In this document: piece after piece, positions 8,786 through 16,615 of the stretch
Position numbering within the stretch: position 1 is the stretch's first letter
Layout: each line of letters opens with the position of its first letter
Assembly: GCF_002354895.1 (NCBI RefSeq)
Contig: NZ_CP023439.1
Location: forward strand, 310,001 to 374,000
Origin: Thauera sp. K11
GTDB taxonomy: Bacteria; Pseudomonadota; Gammaproteobacteria; Burkholderiales; Rhodocyclaceae
Reading direction: 5' to 3'
Length of the DNA: 64,000 nucleotides
Notes under the pieces: generated by a model
Database searches by the model: none
Seen by the model: the letters and a program-made list of their open reading frames with translations, nothing else
Told to the model about the DNA's origin: nothing
Translations under genes and position numbers: made by a program

Positions 8786-8812
8786 TTAGCACTCGGTGCA
8801 TGAGAGTGCTAA
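8786..8812. promoter_or_regulatory. CIRCE operator (HrcA binding site) in front of rpoH
   Basis: The sequence TTAGCACTC, nine spacer bases, then GAGTGCTAA is an exact match to the CIRCE consensus. It lies 29 bases upstream of the rpoH start codon, where bound HrcA would block initiation or early elongation. CIRCE usually controls groESL and dnaK; here it links the HrcA and sigma-32 circuits. The site itself is seen directly; that HrcA controls rpoH is inferred. Confidence 0.93.
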
Positions 8813-8904
8813 CCGGGGGCCGAGTTCCTCGGCGGCGGCACCGCCGGGAGGGACATCCCGGCCTTTTCCCGATGGCGCCCAGGCGGAGAAATATCGATGC
8901 TGGT

Positions 8905-8993
8905 CTGTTGCACGTCTGCAACAGGCAGGGTCCGATTGTGGTGTTTTTGTGCCGAGTCACTTGCCATGCGCCTTGCCCGCTCAGCACAATCGG
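8905..8993. other. Inverted repeats in the rpoH-porin intergenic region
   Basis: The 319-base gap between rpoH and the porin gene holds, besides CIRCE, a perfect inverted repeat CTGTTGCA-CGTC-TGCAACAG (8905-8924) and a wider pair CCGATTGTG (8932-8940) and CACAATCGG (8985-8993). The first is compact enough for a dimeric repressor or activator; the second could form a stem in the porin leader RNA. No family-specific operator was recognised. The region must also contain the porin promoter, which was not pinned down. Confidence 0.4.
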
Positions 8994-9075
8994 CCCAACT
9001 TCTCGCCAGAGAGGTGAGCAGGACCGAGGAATCTATCTCTTTCCGGAGTCTGGACTTCAACTTGAGGAGAAACAC

Positions 9076-10170
9076 ATGCAGAAGAAACTGATCGCACTGG
9101 CCGTCGCTGGCCTGGTTTCGGTTCCGGCCTTTGCGCAGTCCAACGTGACGATCTACGGTATCGTCGACATGGGCTACGTCTATCGCGGCGACAACGTCGT
9201 TGATGGCGTCAAGAACCGCAGCGGCATCGATTCGGGCGTCGCCAACGGCAGCCGCATCGGCTTCAAGGGTACGGAAGACCTGGGCAACGGCCTGAAGGCC
9301 GGCTTCGTGCTGGAGCAGGGCATCCTGGCGGATACCGGTACCTCGGCGCAGGGCGGCAGGACTTTCGGCCGCCAGTCCTTCGTCTCCCTGGGCGGCAACT
9401 TCGGCACCGTGGCGCTGGGCCGCCAGTACGCGCCCGGCTACCTGCTGCTGGATTCGATCGATCCGTTCTCGACCGGTACCGTCGGCCAGTCGAACAACGT
9501 CTACCTCGGTGAGGTCCGTCTCGACAACCTGCTGGCCTACGTGTCGCCGACCTGGAGCGGCTTCTCCTTCAGCGCCGGCTACACGCTGAGCGCCTACGGC
9601 AACGAATCCCTCGGCAACGAAAGCGTGGCCGGCGACGTCCGCGCCTGGGCGATCTCGCCGAAGTACGTCAATGGCCCGCTGACCCTGGGCCTGAACTTCC
9701 ACGAGATCAAGATGAAGTCCACCGGTGCCGCCGACGGCGACAAGGTCCGCGTTTATGATTTCGGCGGTTCGTACAACTTCGGCGTGGTGAAGCTGGGTGC
9801 GATCTACGGCATCCGCAAGGCCGACGGCGTCGACTTCGGCCAGTTCGAGGAGGGCGAGGACTCCAAGCAGTGGCTGGTGGGCGTGACCGTGCCGGTCAGC
9901 GCTTCGGGCAACGTGCTGGCGTCGTATGCCCACCGCAAGACGGACATCGCGAACAGCAGCAAAGACGCCAAGGTCAGCCAGTGGGCGATCGGCTACGAGC
10001 ACTGGCTGTCGAAGCGCACGGGCCTGTACGCGACGTATGCCGACATCAACAACAACAAGGCGGCCGAGCATGCTGGCGACGAGTTCCTGATCGGCTCGGT
10101 CGGCGATGCCACCAGCGGTGGCGGCGGCTACCAGCGCGGCTTCAACGTGGGCATCCGCCACTTCTTCTGA
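9076..10170 (+). CDS. Betaproteobacterial general porin (outer membrane)
   Basis: The protein has 364 residues, with a clear signal peptide ([20 protein letters not shown]) cleaved before [11 protein letters not shown], the typical opening strand of Gram_neg-type porins in Burkholderiales and Rhodocyclales. Other hallmarks are [40 protein letters not shown], and the C-terminal strand FNVGIRHFF ending in Phe, the outer-membrane assembly signal. It is a trimeric 16-strand channel for small solutes; selectivity cannot be told from sequence. GAGGAGA precedes the ATG. A GC-rich hairpin follows the stop. Confidence 0.93.
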   Translation: MQKKLIALAVAGLVSVPAFAQSNVTIYGIVDMGYVYRGDNVVDGVKNRSGIDSGVANGSRIGFKGTEDLGNGLKAGFVLEQGILADTGTSAQGGRTFGRQSFVSLGGNFGTVALGRQYAPGYLLLDSIDPFSTGTVGQSNNVYLGEVRLDNLLAYVSPTWSGFSFSAGYTLSAYGNESLGNESVAGDVRAWAISPKYVNGPLTLGLNFHEIKMKSTGAADGDKVRVYDFGGSYNFGVVKLGAIYGIRKADGVDFGQFEEGEDSKQWLVGVTVPVSASGNVLASYAHRKTDIANSSKDAKVSQWAIGYEHWLSKRTGLYATYADINNNKAAEHAGDEFLIGSVGDATSGGGGYQRGFNVGIRHFF

Positions 10171-10195
10171 TCTCGTTTACCGCGAGGCTGGACAC

Positions 10196-10217
10196 GACGG
10201 GCGCTGCGGCGCCCGTC
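10196..10217 (+). terminator. Porin terminator hairpin
   Basis: GACGGGCGC, a TGCG loop and GCGCCCGTC form a perfect 9-bp stem 26 bases after the porin stop. It is followed by GCTGCGTTTA, so the U-tract is short; termination is probable but not certain. Confidence 0.6.
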
Positions 10218-10342
10218 GCTGCGTTTACCGCGGCTATGCCGGCGCGGCTCGTGCCGGCGCCGGGCGGCAGGTTTCCTTCGGCGCCGAACGCGGGCAGACT
10301 TCGTCCCTCGTCCTCCGATTCGCCCTCCACCGGATCGATACC

Positions 10343-11161
10343 ATGACCGACCGCTACGCCGTCATCGGCAATCCCATCGCGCATTCGAAGTCTCCGGCCA
10401 TCCACGCCGCCTTCGCGCGCCAGACTGGCCAGGACCTGACCTATGAGGCCATCCTCGGGCCGCTGGACGGGTTTGTGGCGTGCGTGCGGCAGTTCATGCG
10501 CGACGGCGGCAAGGGCATGAACGTGACGGTGCCGTTCAAGATCCAGGCCGTCGAGCTGGCCGACCGGCTGACCGAGCGGGCGCGCCACGCACAGGCGGTC
10601 AATACGCTGAAATTCGAGGCTGATGGCAGCATCCTCGGCGACAATACCGACGGCGTGGGCATGGTACGCGACATCCGGGACGTCCTGGGCGTGCCGATCG
10701 CCGGGCGGCGGGTCCTGCTGCTGGGGGCCGGCGGCGCGGCGCGCGGCGTGCTGCTGCCGCTGCTGGAAGAGGGGCCGGCCGGCTTGGTGATCGCCAACCG
10801 CACGCCGGAGAAGGCCGAGCAGTTGAAGGCGCTGTGCCCGGGCCGGGGCGAGGTGGACGTGGCGCGATTCGACGAACTCGGCGGGCAGGGGTTCGACGTC
10901 GTGATCAATGCGACCTCGGCCAGCCTGGGCGGGGAGGGTATTGCGCTGCCGGCCGGCATCTACGGTGCGGGTGCGCTGGCCTACGACATGGTGTATGGCG
11001 ACCGTCCTACACCCTTCATGCTGCAGGCCCGCGAGCAGGGCGCGGCGCGGGTGTCCGACGGGCTTGGCATGCTCGTCGGCCAGGCGGCCGAGTCCTTCTA
11101 CCTGTGGCGCCGCGTGCGGCCGGATACCGCGCCGGTGATCGCGATGCTGCGCGCATGCTGA
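10343..11161 (+). CDS. aroE: Shikimate dehydrogenase (NADP+)
   Basis: AroE reduces 3-dehydroshikimate to shikimate in aromatic amino-acid synthesis. The 272-residue protein has the substrate site HSKSPAIH (about 14-21), NVTVPFK with catalytic K66, GDNTDGVGM, and the Rossmann motif GAGGAARG. The start was set at [11 protein letters not shown], the usual family N-terminus; an in-frame extension runs back into the porin end and is not plausible. It is followed after 67 bases by ampD. Confidence 0.96.
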   Translation: MTDRYAVIGNPIAHSKSPAIHAAFARQTGQDLTYEAILGPLDGFVACVRQFMRDGGKGMNVTVPFKIQAVELADRLTERARHAQAVNTLKFEADGSILGDNTDGVGMVRDIRDVLGVPIAGRRVLLLGAGGAARGVLLPLLEEGPAGLVIANRTPEKAEQLKALCPGRGEVDVARFDELGGQGFDVVINATSASLGGEGIALPAGIYGAGALAYDMVYGDRPTPFMLQAREQGAARVSDGLGMLVGQAAESFYLWRRVRPDTAPVIAMLRAC

Positions 11162-11228
11162 CCTCTGCCGCAGGCCGCACTGGTTTTCGTTCGCGGCGCA
11201 GCCTGCCCGGGTATCGAGGGCGAAATCG

Positions 11229-11783
11229 ATGAAGACCGATCTGCTCGCCGGCGGTTGGCTCGCCGGTGCCCGCCGCGTTGCTTCCCCGAATTTCGACGTC
11301 CGCCCGGAAGGCGAGCGCCCGAGCCTGGTCGTGGTGCACGCCATCAGCCTGCCGCCCGACCGGTTCGGCGGGCCGGGCGTGGAACAACTCTTCACCAACA
11401 CCCTGGACCCCGGCGAGCATCCCTACTACGCGGCCATCTGCCATCTGCGGGTGTCGGCGCATTTCTTCATCCGGCGCGATGGGGAACTGGTCCAGTTCGT
11501 GTCCGCGGACGAGCGGGCGTGGCATGCCGGCGTGTCGTGCTGGGAGGGCAGGGAGCGCTGCAACGATTTTTCGATCGGCATCGAACTCGAGGGCTGCGAC
11601 ACGCTGCCGTTCGAGCCGGCGCAGTACCACAGGCTGGCGGAATTGCTGGAAATCCTGCGCTCGCACTATCCGATCGGGGCCGTCGTCGGCCACTCCGACA
11701 TCGCGCCGGGACGCAAGACGGACCCCGGCCCTTGCTTCGATTGGGCCGGGCTGGAACTGCCGGTTCCTGTTGCAAGGCGTTAA
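11229..11783 (+). CDS. ampD: 1,6-anhydro-N-acetylmuramyl-L-alanine amidase
   Basis: AmpD is a cytosolic zinc amidase that cleaves recycled anhydromuropeptides; its loss induces AmpC-type beta-lactamases in species with AmpR. The 184-residue protein shows an Amidase_2 fold with zinc ligands H37 in VVVHAIS and the C-terminal pair in VGHSDIAPGRKTDPG. It lacks a signal peptide, as expected for AmpD rather than AmiD. A lytic transglycosylase gene, which would generate its substrates, lies downstream. Confidence 0.94.
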   Translation: MKTDLLAGGWLAGARRVASPNFDVRPEGERPSLVVVHAISLPPDRFGGPGVEQLFTNTLDPGEHPYYAAICHLRVSAHFFIRRDGELVQFVSADERAWHAGVSCWEGRERCNDFSIGIELEGCDTLPFEPAQYHRLAELLEILRSHYPIGAVVGHSDIAPGRKTDPGPCFDWAGLELPVPVARR

Positions 11784-12128
11784 GTGCTTGTTTAATATGC
11801 GCTGTCAAAGTTTGACAAAGCCGGAAGGAGGAAATACACTTCGGCGAAATGTTGCTCTGCAACATAAATAAACCCTTTTCTTGAACCTTGAAAAACGGTG
11901 CGGCGCCGTCCCTCGGGAGGGCGCGGTTTCATGGACGTACGCACCGCGGGGCCCATCGTCTGGTTGCGTCGACGGGCTTTAACACCTACTGGCGACCGAG
12001 TATTTCGACACGCGAGGGCTGCTGACCGCAGCCCTCGCGCTTGTTCAGGGCCTCACCGGCACTGGGCAACCGTTGGCCCCACGAGGGCGCGCGGAACGTC
12101 GAGCTCTGGCCACAGCATGGAGGACACC
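11784..12128. other. Leader and intergenic region before the lytic transglycosylase gene
   Basis: This 345-base gap has an AT-rich stretch near 11785-11880 that probably contains a promoter. It includes a palindrome GTCAAA-G-TTTGAC (11804-11816). Further down, GCGAGGGCTGC-TGACC-GCAGCCCTCGC (12012-12038) is a perfect 11-bp stem followed by GCTTGTT, a probable terminator or leader attenuator. Apparent ORFs across it show no gene-like features. No known riboswitch class was recognised. Confidence 0.45.
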
Positions 12129-12875
12129 ATGAAACACGCAACTCGAACTCAGGGCCTCGCGCGTCAGGCGGGCGGCGTTCTTTTAAATCTCGCACACGGT
12201 GCCTTGCTGGCTGGCGGCTTGATGGGAATGGCGACGGTCGCCTCCGATCGGCTCGATCCGGTCAGCGTCAATTACGCGGACACCCGCGCCGCGGTGTCCA
12301 CCCAGCCGGGTTCCTTCTACGCCGGTCTCGCGGCGGAGGCTCTCGAGGCGGCACACCCGGCCGGCAAGAGCCCGCAAGCCGTACAGGCGGTCGAGGATGA
12401 CAACGGCCTTTCGCCCGAGATGGTGCGGGTCCGCGACTGGGTATCCGACCGCTACGGCGTGTCCGACGAAACGCTCGAACCGGCGCTTGCCGCGGCCGAG
12501 GAGGCAGGGCGCCACCGCGGCATCGATCCGCTGCTGATCGTCGCGATCATGGCGGTGGAGTCGAGCTTCAATCCGCGCGCGGTGAGCAACATGGGGGCGC
12601 AGGGCCTGATGCAGGTCATCCCCCGTTTCCACAAGGACAAGATCGGCTCGAAGCGGGGCAAGAACGCGTTGTTCGATCCGGAATTCAACATCCACGTGGG
12701 TACCCAGGTGCTTCACGAGGGCCTTGCCCGCTACGGCGACATGCAGCGTGCGCTGCAGTACTACAACGGTTCGCTGGGCGATACGTCGATGCGCTACACC
12801 CGCAAGGTGATGGCGATCAAGAAGCGGCTCGTCGCCGCTGCCGCTGGCCGCCTGCAGCTCGCTTCGGCCGGCTGA
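12129..12875 (+). CDS. Lytic transglycosylase, SLT domain
   Basis: The enzyme cuts the peptidoglycan glycan backbone to leave 1,6-anhydromuramic ends. The 248-residue protein has an N-terminal hydrophobic segment (about 19-38, signal or anchor), a linker, and a C-terminal SLT domain with catalytic Glu in AVESSFNPRAVSNMGAQGLMQV and the later motifs NIHVGTQVL and ALQYYNGS. GGAGG lies just before the chosen ATG (12129); an in-frame ATG at 12117 overlaps that site and is less likely. A downstream aminotransferase gene converges with it. Confidence 0.9.
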   Translation: MKHATRTQGLARQAGGVLLNLAHGALLAGGLMGMATVASDRLDPVSVNYADTRAAVSTQPGSFYAGLAAEALEAAHPAGKSPQAVQAVEDDNGLSPEMVRVRDWVSDRYGVSDETLEPALAAAEEAGRHRGIDPLLIVAIMAVESSFNPRAVSNMGAQGLMQVIPRFHKDKIGSKRGKNALFDPEFNIHVGTQVLHEGLARYGDMQRALQYYNGSLGDTSMRYTRKVMAIKKRLVAAAAGRLQLASAG

Positions 12876-12918
12876 CCCTTCCGTTTCCGGACGTCCGCAG
12901 GAGCCCGGCCGGGTGCGT

Positions 12919-14091
12919 TCAGCGCAGGACCCGGGCGATGCGGTCGGCTGCTTCGAGCAGGCGTTCACGCCGCGTCGTGTAGGCGATGCGCAGGTGGCGC
13001 CGTGCCAGGTGGTGGCCGAAATCGATGCCGGGTGTGGCGGCGACGCCGGCCTCTTCGATCATCCTGCGCGCCAGCGCTTCGGCGTCGTCCGCCAGCGGCG
13101 ACACGTCGGCATAGATGTAGAAGGCGCCCTGGGGTTCGGAGGCGACGGTGAAGCCGATGTCGCGCAGCGCGGGCAGCAGGGTGTCCCGCCGCTCGGCGAA
13201 CGCATGCCGGCGCTCTTCGAGGATTTCGAGCGTCGACGGTGCGAAGGCGGCCAGCGCCGCGTGCTGTGCCGGCGTGGACGGCGCGATGAAGAAGTGCTGC
13301 GCCAGTTTCTCGATGGTGCGTACGTACGCGGGCGGCACCACCAGCCAGCCCAGGCGCCAGCCCGTCATGCCGAAGTACTTGGAAAAGCTGTTCACCACGA
13401 AGAGGTCGTCGGCGCCATTGAGCGCCGGGCGGGACAGGGCGGAAGACGCCTCCACGCCATAGGTCAGCCCCTGGTAGATCTCGTCGACCAGCAGCAGGCC
13501 GTCGCGGCCGTGGGTGACGCGATGCAGGGCCTCGATCTCGTCGCCGGTGAGCAGGGTGCCGGTCGGGTTCGACGGCGTGGCGACCATCAGGCCGCGCGTG
13601 TGCGCATGCCAGGCGTCGGCCACCTGCCGGGCGGTTGGCTGATAGCGGCTGGCGGCATCGACCGGCAGGCCGCGCGCAACCCCCTCGAAGCTGCGCACGA
13701 GATGGCGGTTCGAGGGGTAGCCGGGATCGGGCAGCAGCCACTCGTCCCCCGGATCGGTGGTGGCTGCCAGTGCCAGCATCAGGGCCCCCGACGCGCCGGC
13801 GGTGACGACGATGCGTTCCGCCGCGACGTCCGCGCCGAAGCGGTCGCGGTAGAAACCCGCGATCGCCTCGCGCAGCGCCGGCAACCCGAGGCCCGAGGTG
13901 TAATGCACGTCGCCGCCGGCGATGAAGCGCGCGGCCGCTTCGAGCATCGGCTGCGGCGTGGGGAAGTCGGGTTCGCCCACTTCCATGTGGATGATGTCGC
14001 GCCCCCGGGCCTCGAGCTCGCGCGCGCGGCGCAGCAGTTCCATGACGTGAAAGGGCTGGATGTCGGCGGCGCGGCGGGAGAAGTGGAGCAT
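12919..14091 (-). CDS. Pyridoxal-phosphate aminotransferase, class I/II
   Basis: The 390-residue protein is a fold-type I aminotransferase. It shows VGEPDFPTP near the N-terminus, HYTSGLGLPALREAI, SNPTGTLL, the DEIY motif, the PLP lysine in SFSKYFGMTGWRLGW, and the substrate carboxylate-binding Arg in LRIAYTT. The exact amino donor is not visible; related genes are annotated as aspartate/aromatic or alanine-type aminotransferases. The start is placed at MLHFSRRAADIQPF. It lies 74 bases downstream of zur on the same strand and could be cotranscribed with it. Confidence 0.88.
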   Translation of the reverse strand: MLHFSRRAADIQPFHVMELLRRARELEARGRDIIHMEVGEPDFPTPQPMLEAAARFIAGGDVHYTSGLGLPALREAIAGFYRDRFGADVAAERIVVTAGASGALMLALAATTDPGDEWLLPDPGYPSNRHLVRSFEGVARGLPVDAASRYQPTARQVADAWHAHTRGLMVATPSNPTGTLLTGDEIEALHRVTHGRDGLLLVDEIYQGLTYGVEASSALSRPALNGADDLFVVNSFSKYFGMTGWRLGWLVVPPAYVRTIEKLAQHFFIAPSTPAQHAALAAFAPSTLEILEERRHAFAERRDTLLPALRDIGFTVASEPQGAFYIYADVSPLADDAEALARRMIEEAGVAATPGIDFGHHLARRHLRIAYTTRRERLLEAADRIARVLR

Positions 14092-14165
14092 CGCGGTGTT
14101 CCTGTGCGGCGAAGGCTGGAATCGTAGCGCGGAAACCGGCATCGGCCGCTTGCCGGTGCGCGGTA

Positions 14166-14660
14166 TCAAACCCCGTGCGTGCCCTGCCCGGCCTGGCGGC
14201 AGTCCGGGCATATCGACGAGATCTCGAGTTCGTGACAATCGAGTTCGTGTCCGGCGCGGAGAATGCTCTGCGTCAAGGCCGCCATCAAGGCGTGGTCGTG
14301 CAACTCGCTGACCTTGCCGCAGCGCCGGCAGACCATGAACAGACCCGGGAAACGGTGAGAGTCGTGGCGGCACGCGACGAACTGGTTGATGCGTTCGATC
14401 TTGTGCACCAGGCCCTGTTCGATCAGGAAGTCCAGCGCCCGATACACCGTCGGCGGCGTCGCATTGCTCCGCAATTCCTTGACCTTCGCCAGCAGGTCAT
14501 AGGCTTTCAGGCCATTTTCGGTTTCGTAGAGCAAGCCGAGAACATCGCGCCGAATCGGTGTCAGCAGCGCGCCATGCGCCTTGCAGCGCTCGCTGGCACG
14601 ATCGAGGAGTTCGGCACTGCTCGGGGAGACGGTGGGGCGCGAGCTGAGCATGGCGAACAT
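14166..14660 (-). CDS. zur: Fur-family zinc uptake regulator
   Basis: The 164-residue Fur-fold protein has an N-terminal winged helix (TPIRRDVLGLLYE and PPTVYRALDFLIEQGLV) and a C-terminal dimerisation domain with two CxxC pairs (CRRCGK and CPDCRQ) that bind the structural zinc. Its length and HSHRF-like HDSHRF segment fit Zur rather than Fur. It is divergent from a five-gene zinc-type operon across a 22-bp palindrome of the Zur-box type, supporting the call and suggesting autoregulation. A second possible start is ATG at 14651. Confidence 0.88.
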   Translation of the reverse strand: MFAMLSSRPTVSPSSAELLDRASERCKAHGALLTPIRRDVLGLLYETENGLKAYDLLAKVKELRSNATPPTVYRALDFLIEQGLVHKIERINQFVACRHDSHRFPGLFMVCRRCGKVSELHDHALMAALTQSILRAGHELDCHELEISSICPDCRQAGQGTHGV

Positions 14661-14688
14661 TCTAGAGGCGAGGGCTTGGAGCGCACAA

Positions 14689-14710
14689 ATGCAATGTTAT
14701 AACATTGCAT
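14689..14710. promoter_or_regulatory. Zur box, 22-bp perfect palindrome
   Basis: The half-site ATGCAATGTTA is followed directly by its exact reverse complement. The core AATGTTATAACATT matches the proteobacterial Zur-box pattern with an ATGTTATA/TATAACAT centre. It lies 28 bases before zur and 40 bases before the DUF1826 start, so one site can repress both divergent promoters when zinc is plentiful. Assignment to Zur rests on the pattern and the neighbouring regulator gene. Confidence 0.88.
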
Positions 14711-14750
14711 CCACAAGCCCATTCGCCCTGTGTTCAAACGTCCTGAAACG

Positions 14751-15428
14751 ATGTCTGCCGGCACCAGCATTCCGCTCAGCGCGGCACCGAGCGCCCTGGC
14801 TCGGCAAGCCGCCACCCGTGACGCCGAGTCCGGCACCGCGCTGGCCCTGACGCGCATCTTCGATCCGGAGATCCAACTGGCCCAGTGGCACCGTCCCATC
14901 GACGCGGTCATCGCCGGCTGGCTGGAAGCCAATGCCGGCGATCTCGGCAGCGGATTCCGCCAGACGCTGGCGCCCGGCGACACGCCCGATCTCGGTGGAT
15001 TGCCCGCCGGGCCCGGTCGCGAGGCACTGGCTGCCGACCTCGCGATGCTTGCCGAAATGCTCGGTGAACTGCTCGATGCGCCGTCCATCGGTCTGCGGAT
15101 GGAAATCGTCCACCGGGCCATGTGTCCCCGCCTGCATGTAGACCGTGTCGGGATTCGGATGCTGTGCACCTATCGCGGTCCGGGCACCGAATGGGTCGAA
15201 GATGCCTCGGCCGACCGCCGTTTTCTCGGTGCCGCTTCCGGCGGTCTGCCGGATGAGACTTCCGGCCTGCTGCTGCCGGGATACCGCATCGAAACCGTCC
15301 CGCCCTTCGCGGTCGCCTTGCTCAAGGGCAGTTTGTGGCAGGGCAACGGCGGCCGCGGCATCATCCATCGTTCTCCAGCCGTTCCTCGTCCTCCGCGCGT
15401 CCTGGTCGCGCTCGATGCCGGCTGGTAA
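14751..15428 (+). CDS. DUF1826 protein, first gene of the Zur-controlled operon
   Basis: The 225-residue soluble protein matches DUF1826, a family of unknown activity often found beside zinc-homeostasis genes. Visible conserved stretches are CPRLHVDRVGIRMLCTYRGPGTEW, with one His and two Cys that could hold a metal, and the late IIHRSPA segment. The ATG at 14751 is preferred; a GTG at 14730 in the same frame would begin only 20 bases from the Zur box. The next gene starts 19 bases on. A role in zinc allocation is inferred only from context. Confidence 0.8.
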   Translation: MSAGTSIPLSAAPSALARQAATRDAESGTALALTRIFDPEIQLAQWHRPIDAVIAGWLEANAGDLGSGFRQTLAPGDTPDLGGLPAGPGREALAADLAMLAEMLGELLDAPSIGLRMEIVHRAMCPRLHVDRVGIRMLCTYRGPGTEWVEDASADRRFLGAASGGLPDETSGLLLPGYRIETVPPFAVALLKGSLWQGNGGRGIIHRSPAVPRPPRVLVALDAGW

Positions 15429-15447
15429 TACCGTGAAGGAGCCTCTC

Positions 15448-15945
15448 GTGCGCTTTGCCCTTTCTTGCATTGCCCTCGCCCTGGCCAGCCCGGCATGGGC
15501 GGCGCCTGCCCATGTCCATGGCGAGGCCCGGCTGGAGATCGCAGTCGATGGCAATACCCTCGCCATCCATCTCGAAACGCCGCTCGACGGCCTGCTGGGT
15601 TTCGAGCGTGCCCCGCGCAGCCCGGCCGAACGGCAGGCGGTCACGGCGATGAGGACGACGCTGGAGCAACCCGATCGCCTGTTCCGGATCGTGCCGGAGG
15701 CAGGATGCGAGGCGCAGGCGCCGCAGCTCGAGTCGCCCATCTTCGAAGGCAGCGCCGGCGACGGCCATCTCGACCTCGATGCCGACTACCGCTGGCAGTG
15801 CGCCCGGCCGTCGGCGCTGCGCGGCATCGACACGACCCTGTTTGCCGAATTCCCGCGGCTGAAGCGGATCGAGGTCGAATTCGTCGGCCCGGCGGGACAG
15901 AGATCCGGCCGCCTGACGCCAGCCCGGCCCCGCTTTGCGTGGTGA
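15448..15945 (+). CDS. DUF2796 periplasmic protein, probable zinc receptor (ZrgA-like), without His-rich loop
   Basis: The 165-residue protein has a signal peptide (about 1-19) and a mature start APAHVHGEARLEIAVDG, the DUF2796 signature with two early His. Members of this family, such as ZrgA in the Vibrio ZrgABCDE zinc system as I recall it, usually carry a His/Asp-rich loop before the second half. Here that place holds only GSAGDGHLDLDADY with one His. The start is GTG with AAGGA upstream; the frame is open earlier but runs inside DUF1826. As the only obvious secreted component of this ABC operon, it is the likely metal-binding receptor. Confidence 0.8.
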   Translation: MRFALSCIALALASPAWAAPAHVHGEARLEIAVDGNTLAIHLETPLDGLLGFERAPRSPAERQAVTAMRTTLEQPDRLFRIVPEAGCEAQAPQLESPIFEGSAGDGHLDLDADYRWQCARPSALRGIDTTLFAEFPRLKRIEVEFVGPAGQRSGRLTPARPRFAW

Positions 15946-15946
15946 G

Positions 15947-16615
15947 ATGAGCGCGCCCGCACTCCTCGTCCGCGACCTTGCATTCAGTTGGCCGGGCGGC
16001 GACGGCTTCTGCCTGAACCTGCCGCTTCTCGAGGTTCCCGGGGAAACGAGCCTGTTTCTGCACGGTCCGAGCGGCAGCGGCAAGAGCACGCTGCTGAACT
16101 TGATCGGTGGTGTGCTGGCGCCGCAGGCCGGACATGTCGAATTGCTCGGCCAGCCGTTTTCCCGATGGCCGGCCGGCCGGCGCGACGCCTTTCGCGCCGA
16201 CCACGTCGGTTTCATTTTCCAGCAGTTCAACCTCATTCCCTACCTGGCCGTTGTCGACAACGTATTGCTGCCCTGCCGCTTTTCCGCGCGCCGGGCCGCG
16301 AGGGCGGGCGATCCGGCCGCCGCCGCCCGCGCCTTGCTGGAACGCCTGGACATCGGGCCCGCACTGCATGGCCGGCCGGCACATGCGCTGTCGGTCGGCC
16401 AGCAGCAGCGCGTCGCCGCCGCGAGGGCGCTGATCGGACGGCCGGAGATCATCATCGCCGACGAGCCGACCTCGGCCCTCGACGCCGCCCGCCAGGCCGC
16501 CTTCGTCGACCTGCTGCTGGCCGAAGCGGGCGCCAACGGGAGCGCCGTCGTCTTCGTCAGCCATGATCTTTCGCTCGCCACCCATTTCGACGCCAGCCTG
16601 GAGCTTGCCGCATGA
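15947..16615 (+). CDS. ABC transporter ATP-binding protein (LolD/MacB-type)
   Basis: This 222-residue ATPase has Walker A GPSGSGKST (about 40-48), the signature LSVGQQQR, Walker B IIIADEPTSALD and switch His in FVSHD. It belongs to the LolD/MacB/FtsE branch, which pairs with FtsX-like permeases. It starts one base after the DUF2796 stop and its stop overlaps the permease start (ATGA), so the three are one translational unit. Function follows from the operon: energising a Zur-controlled transporter, probably for zinc. Confidence 0.9.
   Translation: MSAPALLVRDLAFSWPGGDGFCLNLPLLEVPGETSLFLHGPSGSGKSTLLNLIGGVLAPQAGHVELLGQPFSRWPAGRRDAFRADHVGFIFQQFNLIPYLAVVDNVLLPCRFSARRAARAGDPAAAARALLERLDIGPALHGRPAHALSVGQQQRVAAARALIGRPEIIIADEPTSALDAARQAAFVDLLLAEAGANGSAVVFVSHDLSLATHFDASLELAA

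Noticed and set aside
12129..12875. Lytic transglycosylase leader as a c-di-GMP or other riboswitch
   Set aside because: The leader has a strong hairpin, but the conserved cores of known riboswitch classes were not found.
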